Shown piece after piece: positions 17,221 through 26,846 of a DNA stretch of 32,033 nt; position 1 is the first letter of the stretch; each line of letters opens with the position of its first letter. Under the pieces are notes generated by a model. It saw only the letters and a list, made by a program, of their open reading frames with translations, ran no database searches and was not told the DNA's origin. The DNA is from Deltaproteobacteria bacterium (GTDB taxonomy: Bacteria; Desulfobacterota; Dissulfuribacteria; Dissulfuribacterales; UBA3076), in NCBI GenBank assembly GCA_011042225.1, contig DQXT01000080.1, positions 1-32,033 of the forward strand. The letters are read 5' to 3'. Position numbers and translations under genes: made by a program.

Positions 17221-18513
17221 TTGTCTGATGACTGCATTGGTACCGTAAATAAGTGTGTCAGGTGCGGCGCATGCCTCTCTGTGTGTCCGGTATATGACGT
17301 TACCAGACAGGAGCGCCTGTCACCCAGGGGAAAATACAGGCTTATTACGGAAACTAGTGACGAAGGCCTGAATTTTATTTCAGAAGATAGAGATCCTGTA
17401 AAAAATTCGCTTCCAGTCAAGGTGCTTGAGACCTTAAAGGGCTGTGTTCAGTGCGGGGCCTGCAGCTATGTATGTCCTGCTGGGGTAAAACTAGATGCCT
17501 TAGTCAGAAATGCCAGAGCGGCAGGCGGCACAGAAGGGTTATCAAAACCATGGTGGTTATGGAATATCCTCAGAAGCCGCAGACTGGCTCCCTCGCTGGC
17601 AAAGCTCCTCTCCGGCATTCCCGGCACAAGCGGCCTTATTTGGCGTTTGATAGGCCTTAAAGACAGTCGGACTTTACGGGATAAAAAGGTTCTTCATTTT
17701 GAAATGCCTTCTCTTGCTCATAGGCCGGCCCTTTCCAGAAGGCATTTCAGATTGCCTGATCCGGGTTGCGTGGTTGATCTCAGGCCGGGACCCAGGATAG
17801 CCCTTTTTCTGGGATGCATTCAGAACTACCTCTATCCTGAAGTAGCTGAGGCCATGATCCGGTGTTTAGGAGGAAAGGTGATGATCCCATTGGGACAGGG
17901 GTGCTGCGGTATGCCCGCATGGTCGGCAGGTGCTGTGAAGGCTGCCAAAGAACTTGCACTTCAAAACCTAAAGGCCCTTGAGACCGCAAAGGCGGATTTC
18001 ATAGTTACGGGTTGCGCTGCCTGTGCCTCCATGATTAAGCAATGGCCAAAGTTGTTCAGTGAAAATGACATAGAAAAACAAATCGCCATCAATGTGGCAA
18101 ATAAGGTCAGGGAATTCAGCCAGCTTCTGGTTGAGTTAAACGCATTACCTCTCAGGATGCCAAGGGATAGATCAGCCATAGTGACTTATCATGCTCCATG
18201 TCATCAACGATTTGATCTGGGCGGTGTAGTGGAAAGCGAAGAACTGCTGGACAGGTTGTTTTCAGATGCCTTTAGGCCCATGCCTCATGAATGCTGCGGA
18301 CAGGGGGGGCTCTTTAGTATTGGAAATCCTGAGCTTGCATGGAAAATTTTCGAAAAAAGGCTTTTGGCTTGGGACAGGACAGGTGCATCTATTGTAGTTA
18401 CTACATGTTCGGGTTGTCTGCTGCAGTGGAGGGCGGGGACTGCTCATAAGACCGGAGGGCACAAGGTGCTGCATTTGGCGGAACTTATTGATGAATACTA
18501 TGAAAAAACCTAA
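17221..18513 (+). CDS. (Fe-S)-binding protein, GlcF/HdrD-like (glycolate oxidase iron-sulfur subunit family)
   Basis: Two ferredoxin-type motifs 'CVRCGACLSVCPVYD', 'CVQCGACSYVCPAG'; two cysteine-rich CCG-type domains 'LFLGCIQNYLYPEV...GQGCCGMPAWSAG' and 'YHAPCHQRFD...HECCGQGGLFS'. Start codon uncertain (TTG at 17221 or CTG at 17191). Confidence 0.9.
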   Translation: MSDDCIGTVNKCVRCGACLSVCPVYDVTRQERLSPRGKYRLITETSDEGLNFISEDRDPVKNSLPVKVLETLKGCVQCGACSYVCPAGVKLDALVRNARAAGGTEGLSKPWWLWNILRSRRLAPSLAKLLSGIPGTSGLIWRLIGLKDSRTLRDKKVLHFEMPSLAHRPALSRRHFRLPDPGCVVDLRPGPRIALFLGCIQNYLYPEVAEAMIRCLGGKVMIPLGQGCCGMPAWSAGAVKAAKELALQNLKALETAKADFIVTGCAACASMIKQWPKLFSENDIEKQIAINVANKVREFSQLLVELNALPLRMPRDRSAIVTYHAPCHQRFDLGGVVESEELLDRLFSDAFRPMPHECCGQGGLFSIGNPELAWKIFEKRLLAWDRTGASIVVTTCSGCLLQWRAGTAHKTGGHKVLHLAELIDEYYEKT

Positions 18514-18621
18514 TCTGCGGTATTACATAAGAGCTGAAAGCTTGAAGCCGAAAGCCGGAAGAATTGTCTACGATAAATCTTTAATCTTTGGCCTTTGATT
18601 TTTGATAGGTGATGCCTCATA

Positions 18622-19200
18622 GTGAAAAAGGTCCGGGATCATTATTTTAAAAAGGCCAAGAAACAGGGCTTTCCAGCCCGTTCGGTCTACAAACTGAAAG
18701 AGGCCCAGGAGAAATACGGCTTCCTGAAGCCGGGACAGAGGGTTATGGATCTTGGGGCATTTCCGGGTTCCTGGTCAAAGTATACATCCAGAGTAACGGG
18801 ATCGAAGGGTCTGGTTGTGGCAGTTGATATCCAACAACTTGATATAATTGCGGATAATATCTGTATATTGCAAAAAAATGTCTATGATCTCAATTTCTCA
18901 AGCCTGAAGGAGATTTCCCCATATTTCGATGTGGTGCTCAGCGATATGGCCCCTAAAACTACCGGCCGCAAAGATGTAGATCACTTCAGGTCTATAGCTC
19001 TCGCGGAACGTGCCTTGGTTTTGGCTGAAGACTTGCTGAAACCAGGAGGCACCCTTTTCTGCAAGGTCTTCCAGGGGGAGGATTTCCCTTTATTCCGGGG
19101 CAAATGCGGAAAGAGTTTCAAATCAGTTCGCATGATCAAGCCAAAAAGTTCAAGATCGGAAAGCGTAGAAACATTTTTACTGTGTACATTAAAAAAATAG
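18622..19200 (+). CDS. rlmE: 23S rRNA (uridine-2'-O)-methyltransferase (FtsJ/RrmJ), GTG start
   Basis: 'DHYFKKAKKQGFPARSVYKLKEAQEKYGFLKPGQRVMDLGAFPGSWSKY', 'DVVLSDMAPKTTGRKDVDHFRSIALAERAL', 'KPKSSRSESVETFLL'. Confidence 0.95.
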   Translation: MKKVRDHYFKKAKKQGFPARSVYKLKEAQEKYGFLKPGQRVMDLGAFPGSWSKYTSRVTGSKGLVVAVDIQQLDIIADNICILQKNVYDLNFSSLKEISPYFDVVLSDMAPKTTGRKDVDHFRSIALAERALVLAEDLLKPGGTLFCKVFQGEDFPLFRGKCGKSFKSVRMIKPKSSRSESVETFLLCTLKK

Positions 19201-19414
19201 CATAAACAGCATGCCGAGCCGCAAGTATTGCAGGCATATGATTGCCATGATTCTGTTTATTGGTTAGTCTGCTTTATAATGATCTAATACTATAGAAATT
19301 TCAATCCTGGTAATGAATTGCACGGATGGTCATGGATTAGATATTGTAATATAAATTAAGTCTATGCCGAAAATCTTTTAAATTCGCCCGAAGGGTATTA
19401 ATCGGAGACAATTT

Positions 19415-20293
19415 ATGTCCCTATTCAAAACGGATTTCCCGGGTCTTCACCTTTTACACAGGGGAAAAGTGAGAGACATTTACAAAGTGGGGGAATGTTT
19501 GCTGATCGTAGCAACAGATCGTCTCTCTGCATTTGATGTTGTTCTTCCCACGCCCATTCTGGACAAAGGTCGCATACTTACTCAGATGTCACTGTTCTGG
19601 TTTGAAAAATTGAAAGACATCGTTGATAATCATCTGGTTCAGGCAGATGTATCCCTGTTTCCTGAAGAGTTAAAGTCATTTTCAAAGTTTCTTGAAGGCC
19701 GCAGCATGCTGGTCAAAAAGGCAAAACCCTTGCCTGTTGAGTGTATAGTCAGGGGATATATTGCCGGCTCCGCCTGGAAAGACTATCTCAGGGCAGGTTC
19801 CGTATGCGGCATCAGGTTGCCTGAAGGGATGCTTGAGTCACAACAGCTTCCGGATGCCATATTCACACCTTCCACCAAGGCTGATCTTGCATCTCATGAC
19901 GAGAATATAAGCTTTGAGCAGGTCCGGAAGCTGCTTGGCAAAGATTTGTCGGAAAAGGTCAGGGATATCAGTATCAGGCTTTACAAAACAGCGGCGGATT
20001 ACGCTATAGGAAAAGGGGTAATAATTGCTGACACCAAATTTGAGTTCGGCATATCGAGCGGAAAGCTTATTCTGATCGATGAGGTTTTGACCCCTGATTC
20101 TTCTAGATTCTGGCCTGTTGAAGACTATCGTCCGGGCAGCTCACAGCCGAGTTTTGATAAGCAGTTTGTAAGAGACTATCTGGAGGCCATTTCATGGAAT
20201 AAAGAGCCCCCGGGACCTGAGATCCCTCCAGATATCGCAGAAAAGACCCATCAGCGTTATCTGGAGGCTTTACGGCGTCTTACCGAAACTTAG
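19415..20293 (+). CDS. purC: Phosphoribosylaminoimidazole-succinocarboxamide synthase
   Basis: '[49 protein letters not shown]', '[19 protein letters not shown]', '[15 protein letters not shown]', '[13 protein letters not shown]'. Confidence 0.97.
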   Translation: MSLFKTDFPGLHLLHRGKVRDIYKVGECLLIVATDRLSAFDVVLPTPILDKGRILTQMSLFWFEKLKDIVDNHLVQADVSLFPEELKSFSKFLEGRSMLVKKAKPLPVECIVRGYIAGSAWKDYLRAGSVCGIRLPEGMLESQQLPDAIFTPSTKADLASHDENISFEQVRKLLGKDLSEKVRDISIRLYKTAADYAIGKGVIIADTKFEFGISSGKLILIDEVLTPDSSRFWPVEDYRPGSSQPSFDKQFVRDYLEAISWNKEPPGPEIPPDIAEKTHQRYLEALRRLTET

Positions 20294-20294
20294 A

Positions 20295-20440
20295 TTGAGC
20301 GATTAGCGTTTAGCTATTAGTTTAATGATTATAGGTTGTTTTGCTATTATAAACTTGCACCCGGTGGGTGTTATTTCCAATTAACGCAATGTCTTTATTT
20401 TTCAAAGCTAAACCCTAATGGCTAACAGCTAATCGCTCAA
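20295..20440. repeat. Imperfect inverted repeat (26-nt arms) flanking a ~94-nt spacer in the purC-nuclease intergenic region
   Basis: TTGAGCGATTAGCGTTTAGCTATTAG (20295-20320) versus CTAATGGCTAACAGCTAATCGCTCAA (20415-20440): 23 of 26 positions complementary. Confidence 0.75.
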
Positions 20441-20467
20441 CTTAGGTGAAACCAAGGGAGCTTTAAC

Positions 20468-21109
20468 ATGGAAACAAGGGCCGGATTGTCCTTAATGACG
20501 GTTGTTATATTGGGCATCTGGCTTCTTGCACTCATTGAGTTGACCTTTGCAGAGAAAAGCGCTTATGTAACCTATGTCATTGATGGCGATACTATAGTTC
20601 TCAAAAAAGGAACGAAGGTTCGCTATCGCGGGATAAATGCCCCGGAGATACCTAATGGTGAGAAAGCCGGAGAACCCCTGGGATGCACGGCCACTAAACG
20701 TAACAGGCAACTGGTCCAGACCAAGCTTGTCATGCTGGTCCAAGATGATGAAAAGCAGGATCGCTTCGGTCGGCTGTTGGCCTATGTATTTCTTCCTGAT
20801 GGTCGAATGGTCAATGAAATACTTGTTCGTGAAGGTATGGCCTTTTTATGCCTTTCCAATAAAGGTTCGCCTTTCAGCAAGAGATTGCTTGCCGCCCAGA
20901 GAGAGGCCATAGATGCCGAACGGGGTATATGGTCAATTACCCCGATCAGTCCTGAAGCTTATTATATAGGTAATCGGCAATCCATGCGCTTTCATAGGCC
21001 TTCATGTCCTTATGGGAAAAAGACCAGTAAATCAAACCGTGTGATTTTTAAATCACGAAACGATGCCTGCAAGGAAGGTTTCTGCCGATGCAAGAAATGT
21101 CTGCCCTGA
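20468..21109 (+). CDS. Secreted thermonuclease (SNase-like) with C-terminal Ada-type/Cys-rich metal-binding segment
   Basis: 'YVTYVIDGDTIVLKKGTKVRYRGINAPEIPNGEKAGEPLGCTATKRNRQLV...DRFGRLLAYVFLPDGRMVNEILVREGMAFL' SNase motifs; C-term 'FHRPSCPYGKKTSKSNRVIFKSRNDACKEGFCRCKKCLP'. Confidence 0.9.
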   Translation: METRAGLSLMTVVILGIWLLALIELTFAEKSAYVTYVIDGDTIVLKKGTKVRYRGINAPEIPNGEKAGEPLGCTATKRNRQLVQTKLVMLVQDDEKQDRFGRLLAYVFLPDGRMVNEILVREGMAFLCLSNKGSPFSKRLLAAQREAIDAERGIWSITPISPEAYYIGNRQSMRFHRPSCPYGKKTSKSNRVIFKSRNDACKEGFCRCKKCLP

Positions 21110-22158
21110 AAACGGCTACGACGTTAGTAGTTAGAGATCCCCGGTACCTTGAGCACGACCCGGGGTTCGGTCATCCCGAGTCACCCGATCGTCTGAAAGT
21201 CATTTATGAGCGTTTAGATTATGATGATGTACAAGGCCTGTTTAAGTATATTGTCCCAAGATCCGCCGGCAGGGACGAGCTTTTGTGGAATCACACCGGT
21301 GATTACATAGATAGGATTGGCAAAACCGCCTTTAGAGATTTCTACCGTCTGGATCCTGATACATCTACAAGCGCAGGCTCATGGAAAGCAGCGTGTCTGG
21401 CTGTCGGAGGCGTTTTTGCCGCCATGGATGAGATAGCCGGACCTGTTGCGCGAAACGGATTTGCCTTGGTACGTCCACCGGGGCACCATGCAGAAAAAGA
21501 TTGTGCCAAGGGCTTCTGTATTTTTAATAATGTGGCCCTTGGCGCTCACTATGCAAGAAGGGTCCTTGGTTGTGAACGGGTCCTGATTGTAGACTGGGAT
21601 CTTCATCACGGAAACGGTACCCAGCATAGCTTTTACGATGATTCCAGCGTATTATACTTTTCAACCCACCAGTATCCCTATTATCCGGGAAGCGGAAAAG
21701 CAGATCAAACAGGTAGAGGCAATGGAAAGGGCTTTACTGTAAATGTACCCCTCGGCCCTGGCGCCGGGGATGAGGACTTTGCTGCCATTTTCAACCGCCT
21801 GCTCTTGCCCATCGGCAAAACCTTTTCTCCGGATTTCATACTCGTTTCAGCCGGATTTGATATTTACAGGGATGATCCATTGGGGGGCATGAAAGTCACT
21901 GCAAACGGGTTTGCCTATATGTCTAAGATTTTACTGAATCTTGCGGATATGTGCTGCAATGGCAGAATACTATTCTGTCTTGAAGGGGGTTATAACTTTA
22001 AAGGACTTAGAGACGGAGTTCTAGCGGTTCTCAATGAATGTAAGGGCATGGCGGCTCTGGACAATGATGCTCTTTCCCCTTTGCACAATCCAGGACCGGG
22101 TCCACGGATAATAGAACATGTAATTGATATCCATAAAGATTATTGGCCAATCACATGA
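21088..22158 (+). CDS. Histone deacetylase superfamily protein (HDAC/AcuC/APAH-like)
   Basis: 'HDPGFGHPESPDRL', 'ALVRPPGHHAEKDCAKGFCIFNNVALGA', 'VLIVDWDLHHGNGTQHSFYDD', 'LVSAGFDIYRDDPLGGM', 'LEGGYN'. Overlaps the preceding gene by 22 nt, or starts at the ATG at 21100. Confidence 0.93.
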   Translation: MQEMSALKTATTLVVRDPRYLEHDPGFGHPESPDRLKVIYERLDYDDVQGLFKYIVPRSAGRDELLWNHTGDYIDRIGKTAFRDFYRLDPDTSTSAGSWKAACLAVGGVFAAMDEIAGPVARNGFALVRPPGHHAEKDCAKGFCIFNNVALGAHYARRVLGCERVLIVDWDLHHGNGTQHSFYDDSSVLYFSTHQYPYYPGSGKADQTGRGNGKGFTVNVPLGPGAGDEDFAAIFNRLLLPIGKTFSPDFILVSAGFDIYRDDPLGGMKVTANGFAYMSKILLNLADMCCNGRILFCLEGGYNFKGLRDGVLAVLNECKGMAALDNDALSPLHNPGPGPRIIEHVIDIHKDYWPIT

Positions 22159-22173
22159 CCAAAAAAAACCCAA

Positions 22174-22204
22174 AAGGCCTGCCGATTATGAACGGGCAGG
22201 CCTT
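22174..22204. terminator. Bidirectional intrinsic terminator between convergent HDAC-like and cytochrome c3 genes
   Basis: AAGGCCTGCC-GATTATGAACG-GGCAGGCCTT, perfect 10-bp stem with A-rich upstream and T-rich downstream tracts. Confidence 0.85.
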
Positions 22205-22304
22205 CTAATTTTTATGATATGACCATGGTACAAAGTAATATCCGGAAAAAACACTTACCAATCTTTTTTCTTGTCTGTTTCTTATCTGTTTCTTATCTGG
22301 CGGC

Positions 22305-22736
22305 CTACTTAGGATGGCACTCTGTACACTTGGTAGGAGCGGCCTTGCCTTCCTTGTTTACATCCCGATGGCACCCCTTGCAATTTTCATGAATGGCTGA
22401 ATAATGGTAGCCCTTGATCTGTTCTTCCTTGCTCAACTTTGGTTTCCTTGGTGCCTTGGCTTCACTGTGGCAGGAATCACACTTCGCGACCTCGTCCCCT
22501 TCTTTCCAGACGTTCTTCCCATCCTTATACACATGGTGGCATTCGCAACAGCCTATTTGGTAATCCACATTATGTTTATGGTGGTTGAAGGTGACCAGTG
22601 ACTTTTTGTGCTCCGGGTACACCTTTGAATCCATGGTAATGGTCTCAGGTCCCTTATCAGTTGCTACAGCTACCCCAGCCATTACAAAGCCAAAACATAC
22701 CGCAACCAACAGGCATAATACCTTTTTACTACTCAT
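22305..22736 (-). CDS. Periplasmic tetraheme cytochrome c3 (class III)
   Basis: Signal peptide (VLCLLVAVCFGFVMAGVAVA) and four CxxCH motifs: CCECH, CDSCH, CKGCH, CTECH. Confidence 0.93.
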   Translation of the reverse strand: MSSKKVLCLLVAVCFGFVMAGVAVATDKGPETITMDSKVYPEHKKSLVTFNHHKHNVDYQIGCCECHHVYKDGKNVWKEGDEVAKCDSCHSEAKAPRKPKLSKEEQIKGYHYSAIHENCKGCHRDVNKEGKAAPTKCTECHPK

Positions 22737-22997
22737 CCCGCAAATTCCTCCTTCTTATAATTAATGAATAATGATTCACTTATTAAAGTAATAATTGCGC
22801 TTTGGAAATTTGTCAATAAAGAAATAAAATTACCTCTAATGCCAAGACAAACGCCGGGCCTTTGTCTCTATATTTTGCCTAATATGCATCAAACCCCTTT
22901 ACAATTCTCCAATCGCGTTGGTATGATGAAGAACCAAATGCGTCCTTTCTGTAAAGTTATTCCTGTTGTCCGGCGCATCTTTTCTGGAGGCTAAAAA

Positions 22998-23213
22998 GTG
23001 AAAATAGCATATGATACAGATATACCGACCACGCTTTATCCATCTATTAAAAAGGTTATAAAAGAATCAATAAAAACTCCATGTTCCTGCGGATGTGATG
23101 AGATCTACGTTTCATTGCAAGAGGAAAACAGAATAGATGTTAAGTGTTACGATTGCGGCACTAGTTTTTTTGAACTCGAGGTGGAGGTGGATGAAGAGAC
23201 AATTGATCACTGA
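22998..23213 (+). CDS. Small zinc-ribbon-like protein of unknown function (71 aa, GTG start)
   Basis: Cysteine pairs 'CSCGC' and 'CYDCG'; RBS-like GGAGG upstream (about 22985-22989). Confidence 0.6.
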   Translation: MKIAYDTDIPTTLYPSIKKVIKESIKTPCSCGCDEIYVSLQEENRIDVKCYDCGTSFFELEVEVDEETIDH

Positions 23214-23311
23214 GTATCAATTTCACCTTGAGTCCGCTCGGGAGGCAAATAAAAAAACAGGCTAAGGATTGGACTGTAATCTGTTTTCTCAAGACGCCGT
23301 TAAGATTTACG

Positions 23312-23755
23312 CTAGGGCCTTAATAATTCAAATCCTGTAGCTGGATCAAAAGAACGAACCGCGGTTGTTTCGACTAATTCAAACAATATCACCTCCATTA
23401 TATGCCATACCTTAACACCTTTGCGAATGCATCCGGTTAATGAAGATGTCTTTCTTCCACAGGTTATATGCATATGTAAAACAGGTTTACCTTTTCCATC
23501 CGGAAAGATCGTTCCTGTCCCTGCAATCTCATGGACATTATCAACAATATGCTCCACCGGAACAATTGGATTTTCGCGTCCATATTGAGGGCCTACTATA
23601 AGTTTACTGCCTTTGTCAGCTCCACCGAGAATGATTAAAGCTGCGGCCTTGACAGATTCTCTGCGGCACAATTTTTCAATTTCTGTGTGAACAATGTCTC
23701 CATCTTCAAGACGAATAATAAAGGTCCTTCCTTGTTTGGCCTGTGAGTATCTCAT
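23312..23755 (-). CDS. PCC/DUF296 domain protein (AT-hook-associated PPC-like DNA-binding fold)
   Basis: 'RTFIIRLEDGDIVHTEIEKLCRRESVKAAALIILGGADKGSKLIVGP', 'EIAGTGTIFPDGKGKPVLHMHITCGRKTSSLTGCIRKGVKVWHIMEVILFEL'. Confidence 0.88.
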   Translation of the reverse strand: MRYSQAKQGRTFIIRLEDGDIVHTEIEKLCRRESVKAAALIILGGADKGSKLIVGPQYGRENPIVPVEHIVDNVHEIAGTGTIFPDGKGKPVLHMHITCGRKTSSLTGCIRKGVKVWHIMEVILFELVETTAVRSFDPATGFELLRP

Positions 23756-23861
23756 GGTTTTCCTACCTCTCAGTATTTATTATGCTTATCACAAAACAAT
23801 CCATGCGGTAAAATATATTTCCATTGCGAGAATGCCTTGAATTGTCGGAGCTTACTACTTT

Positions 23862-25232
23862 ATGTATTCATATCTTAAGGGAAAGCGGTCTGAAAACAAC
23901 TTTTCCGTTGGTTATCTGGTGTCGGCTTTAATAATATTATTGCTCTTCTCCGTATTGGCACTAATCAGTGCTGTCGGTATCTACCGGATTTCCATAGAAG
24001 GATCAAAAAATCTGCTTGAAAACCGCGCAGTGGACATAGCTGTAAGCCTGGGCTTTACCCTGGAAAGGATCGGTCTCAAAAATGAACTCTTCCCTGAACT
24101 TGTAGCTACTGATAAATGGAACGATCTCGCCTTTCTGGTCCTTTATGATCGAGATGGTACTGTGTTATTACATTCCAATCCTCTAATGGTGGGGAGAAGC
24201 CAGATTGATGCCTATATAGAAAGCGTAATTTTGAAAAAACAGCCGGAGATCCATTTTTCTACCCTTGCAACCGGGGAAGAGGTATTTGTGCTGGATTTCC
24301 CTTTGCACCTTCATTTTCCTGAACACAACAACAACGGCATCAAGAATGATATTATCGATCTTGAACAGTCCAGTGCGACAGAAAAAATCGAGTTTATCGA
24401 CAAGGACAAGACTTACTGCCTAAGAGTTTCCATCCATCCATATCCAGCCCGGACAATTCTCAGAAAGGCTGATTTCCAACTTGTCTTAATTGGACTTTCA
24501 CTTACCACTTTATGGGTATTGACGTTCTTTTTTCTCTGGTCTTGGCGCAGGAATTATCGTCTGGAAGCCAGGTTGCATAAACAGGAGCGAATGGCGGCCC
24601 TGGGTGAAATGGCCGCGGTCCTGGCGCATGAAATAAGAAATCCATTGAGCAGTATAAAGGGCTTTGCTCAATTTTATCTGGAGAATACAACAGATCCTGA
24701 CGAAAATGCGGATTTTTCCGTTATTGTGGAAGAATCCAAGAGGCTTGAGGGTTTGACATCCGATTTGCTCACTTATGCAAGGCCTGCCAAACTCAATCAA
24801 GATAAGATTGATACAGAAAGGTTCTGCCAGGAAATTAAAAGAAGTATTGCCCATTTAATTGGTGACGTAAAATTTCATATATCGTGTGAGAAACTGGAAC
24901 TGCTTCTTGACAGAGAAAAATTGATGCAGGTAGTCTTTAATCTGGTACAAAATGCCATTGAGGCAGTGAGTGAAATCAAGGAAGGGGAAATCTGGTTCAG
25001 CATAAAATCCAGCGGTCCTGTTGTGATACTTACAGTAGCGGACAATGGCCCAGGCCTGCCTCTAGACGTGAAAAATCGTCTTTTTGAACCGTTCGTCACT
25101 ACCAAAGCAAAAGGTACAGGACTGGGGCTTGCCATAGTAGACCGTTTGTTAGAAGCGATGGGTGGTGAAATTAGTTTCATGGATCGTGAAGGTGGCGGCG
25201 TAATTGTTCAGATTACATTACCATGTCATTAA
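23862..25232 (+). CDS. Membrane sensor histidine kinase (ZraS/AtoS-like)
   Basis: Two TM segments, 'ALGEMAAVLAHEIRNPLSSIKGFAQFYL' H-box, 'NLVQNAIEAV', 'VADNGPGLP', 'KGTGLGLAIVDRLLEAMGG'. Confidence 0.93.
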   Translation: MYSYLKGKRSENNFSVGYLVSALIILLLFSVLALISAVGIYRISIEGSKNLLENRAVDIAVSLGFTLERIGLKNELFPELVATDKWNDLAFLVLYDRDGTVLLHSNPLMVGRSQIDAYIESVILKKQPEIHFSTLATGEEVFVLDFPLHLHFPEHNNNGIKNDIIDLEQSSATEKIEFIDKDKTYCLRVSIHPYPARTILRKADFQLVLIGLSLTTLWVLTFFFLWSWRRNYRLEARLHKQERMAALGEMAAVLAHEIRNPLSSIKGFAQFYLENTTDPDENADFSVIVEESKRLEGLTSDLLTYARPAKLNQDKIDTERFCQEIKRSIAHLIGDVKFHISCEKLELLLDREKLMQVVFNLVQNAIEAVSEIKEGEIWFSIKSSGPVVILTVADNGPGLPLDVKNRLFEPFVTTKAKGTGLGLAIVDRLLEAMGGEISFMDREGGGVIVQITLPCH

Positions 25233-25339
25233 TTCCTATGGTATGAAATTCCCTTTCTGAGGATACAGATTACAGGGATTGACACGGATTATTAAGCAGT
25301 ATAGCTGAATTCAATACTAACAATTGAGGGATTCAGGTA

Positions 25340-26713
25340 TTGGGTAAAGACAACAAAACAATTTATGTGTGCCAGGCATGCGGCCAGACGTCGGCAAAAT
25401 GGCTTGGTCGTTGTCCCGGTTGTGGAGAATGGCATACACTGGAGAAGGAACCAAATAATACCCTCGTTATACAAGGCCGAAGTCATTTAGGTATGAATCG
25501 ATCTGCTCCCCTCCCCTTGCTGGAGGTGTCAGCAGAACTTGATGATGCCAGAATTGTCATCGGGATAAGTGAAATGGATCGGGTATTAGGCGGGGGGCTG
25601 GTACCGGGCAGCCTAGTATTATTAGCCGGAGAGCCGGGTATAGGTAAGTCCACGTTACTGTTGCAGTTACTCTGCCGTCTGGCCTCTAATCAAAAGCAAA
25701 AGAAAGTCTTGTATGTCAGCGGCGAAGAATCATTGGCTCAGATCAGGATGAGGTCTGAACGGCTGGGAAATATCCCGGAAAATCTGTGGGTTGCCTGCGA
25801 GTCCGAACTCGATCGAATTATTGAGATCATGGAAGAACAGGATCATTCTATCCTGGCTATAGATTCCATACAGACCTTGTTCTGCAGCGGGATATTATCA
25901 GCTCCAGGGAGCATGGCCCAAGTCCGGGAAACCACTGCACGACTCATGCAGCTTGCCAAGTCCAAAGTCGTATCGACAATACTTGTTGGCCACGTAACGA
26001 AGGAAGGGGCTATAGCAGGACCTCGGGCACTTGAACATCTTGTTGACACTGTATTGTATTTTGAAGGGGATCGTAGCCACACTTTCAGGCTCTTGAGAAC
26101 CGTAAAAAACCGTTACGGTCCGACTCATGAAATAGGTGTCTTTGAGATGACTGAAAGCGGACTGGAACAAGTTCCCAATCCATCGGAGGTCTTCCTTGCA
26201 CAAAGGCCAAAGGCGCTTCCTGGATCAGTAATTGTTCCATGTATGGAAGGCACACGACCTATCCTTGTAGAAATTCAGGCCCTGGTAAGTCCATCTCACC
26301 TGGCGATTCCAAGGCGAACCTCAACCGGTATTGACGGTAATCGTCTGGCCTTGCTCATTGCGGTTGCAGAAAGACATCTGGGTATGGTACTTTTTGACCG
26401 AGATATTTTTATAAATGTGATTGGCGGGCTCAAAATATCAGAGCCTGCAAGTGAACTCGCCGTAATAATGGCTATTGTCTCAAGTCTAAGGGATGTTCCC
26501 ATCAATATGGATACTGCGGTCTTTGGTGAAGTCGGTCTCACTGGAGAAGTGAGGTCGGTTGGGAGAACGGAATTAAGAATCAACGAGGCTGCCCGTCTAG
26601 GACTCAAGAGATGCATTGTTCCTCAGTCTGGATCCTATCGTATCAAGTTCTCGGATAGCATGAAGATCCTTGCGGTGAAAAGAATAGATGATGCGATAGC
26701 GGCACTAACTTAA
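25340..26713 (+). CDS. radA: DNA repair protein RadA (Sms), TTG start
   Basis: Zn finger 'CQACGQTSAKWLGRCPGCGEWHT', Walker A 'GEPGIGKSTLL', KNRYG motif 'VKNRYGPTHEIGVFEM', Lon-like C-terminus. Confidence 0.97.
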   Translation: MGKDNKTIYVCQACGQTSAKWLGRCPGCGEWHTLEKEPNNTLVIQGRSHLGMNRSAPLPLLEVSAELDDARIVIGISEMDRVLGGGLVPGSLVLLAGEPGIGKSTLLLQLLCRLASNQKQKKVLYVSGEESLAQIRMRSERLGNIPENLWVACESELDRIIEIMEEQDHSILAIDSIQTLFCSGILSAPGSMAQVRETTARLMQLAKSKVVSTILVGHVTKEGAIAGPRALEHLVDTVLYFEGDRSHTFRLLRTVKNRYGPTHEIGVFEMTESGLEQVPNPSEVFLAQRPKALPGSVIVPCMEGTRPILVEIQALVSPSHLAIPRRTSTGIDGNRLALLIAVAERHLGMVLFDRDIFINVIGGLKISEPASELAVIMAIVSSLRDVPINMDTAVFGEVGLTGEVRSVGRTELRINEAARLGLKRCIVPQSGSYRIKFSDSMKILAVKRIDDAIAALT

Positions 26714-26718
26714 GTCTC

Positions 26719-26747
26719 TTGACAGTCAGTAAACCCTGGCCTACATT
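26719..26747 (+). promoter_or_regulatory. Possible sigma70-type promoter upstream of thioredoxin
   Basis: TTGACA (26719-26724), 17-nt spacer, TACATT (26742-26747). Confidence 0.35.
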
Positions 26748-26846
26748 CAACCTTATTATACGCTATCGGCATTTGTAGCATGTTGCCTGTGCAGAAATGT
26801 TGAGGTTCGGCGCTTACATTTTATTATAATAGGAGATACATAGATC

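Noticed and set aside
19200-19414. Purine riboswitch upstream of purC
   Set aside because: AT-rich leader without recognisable conserved purine or PRPP riboswitch core elements.
22404-22601. Hydrophobic 65-aa ORF antisense to cytochrome c3
   Set aside because: Shadow of the CxxCH-rich gene; apparent TM segments come from antisense codon bias.
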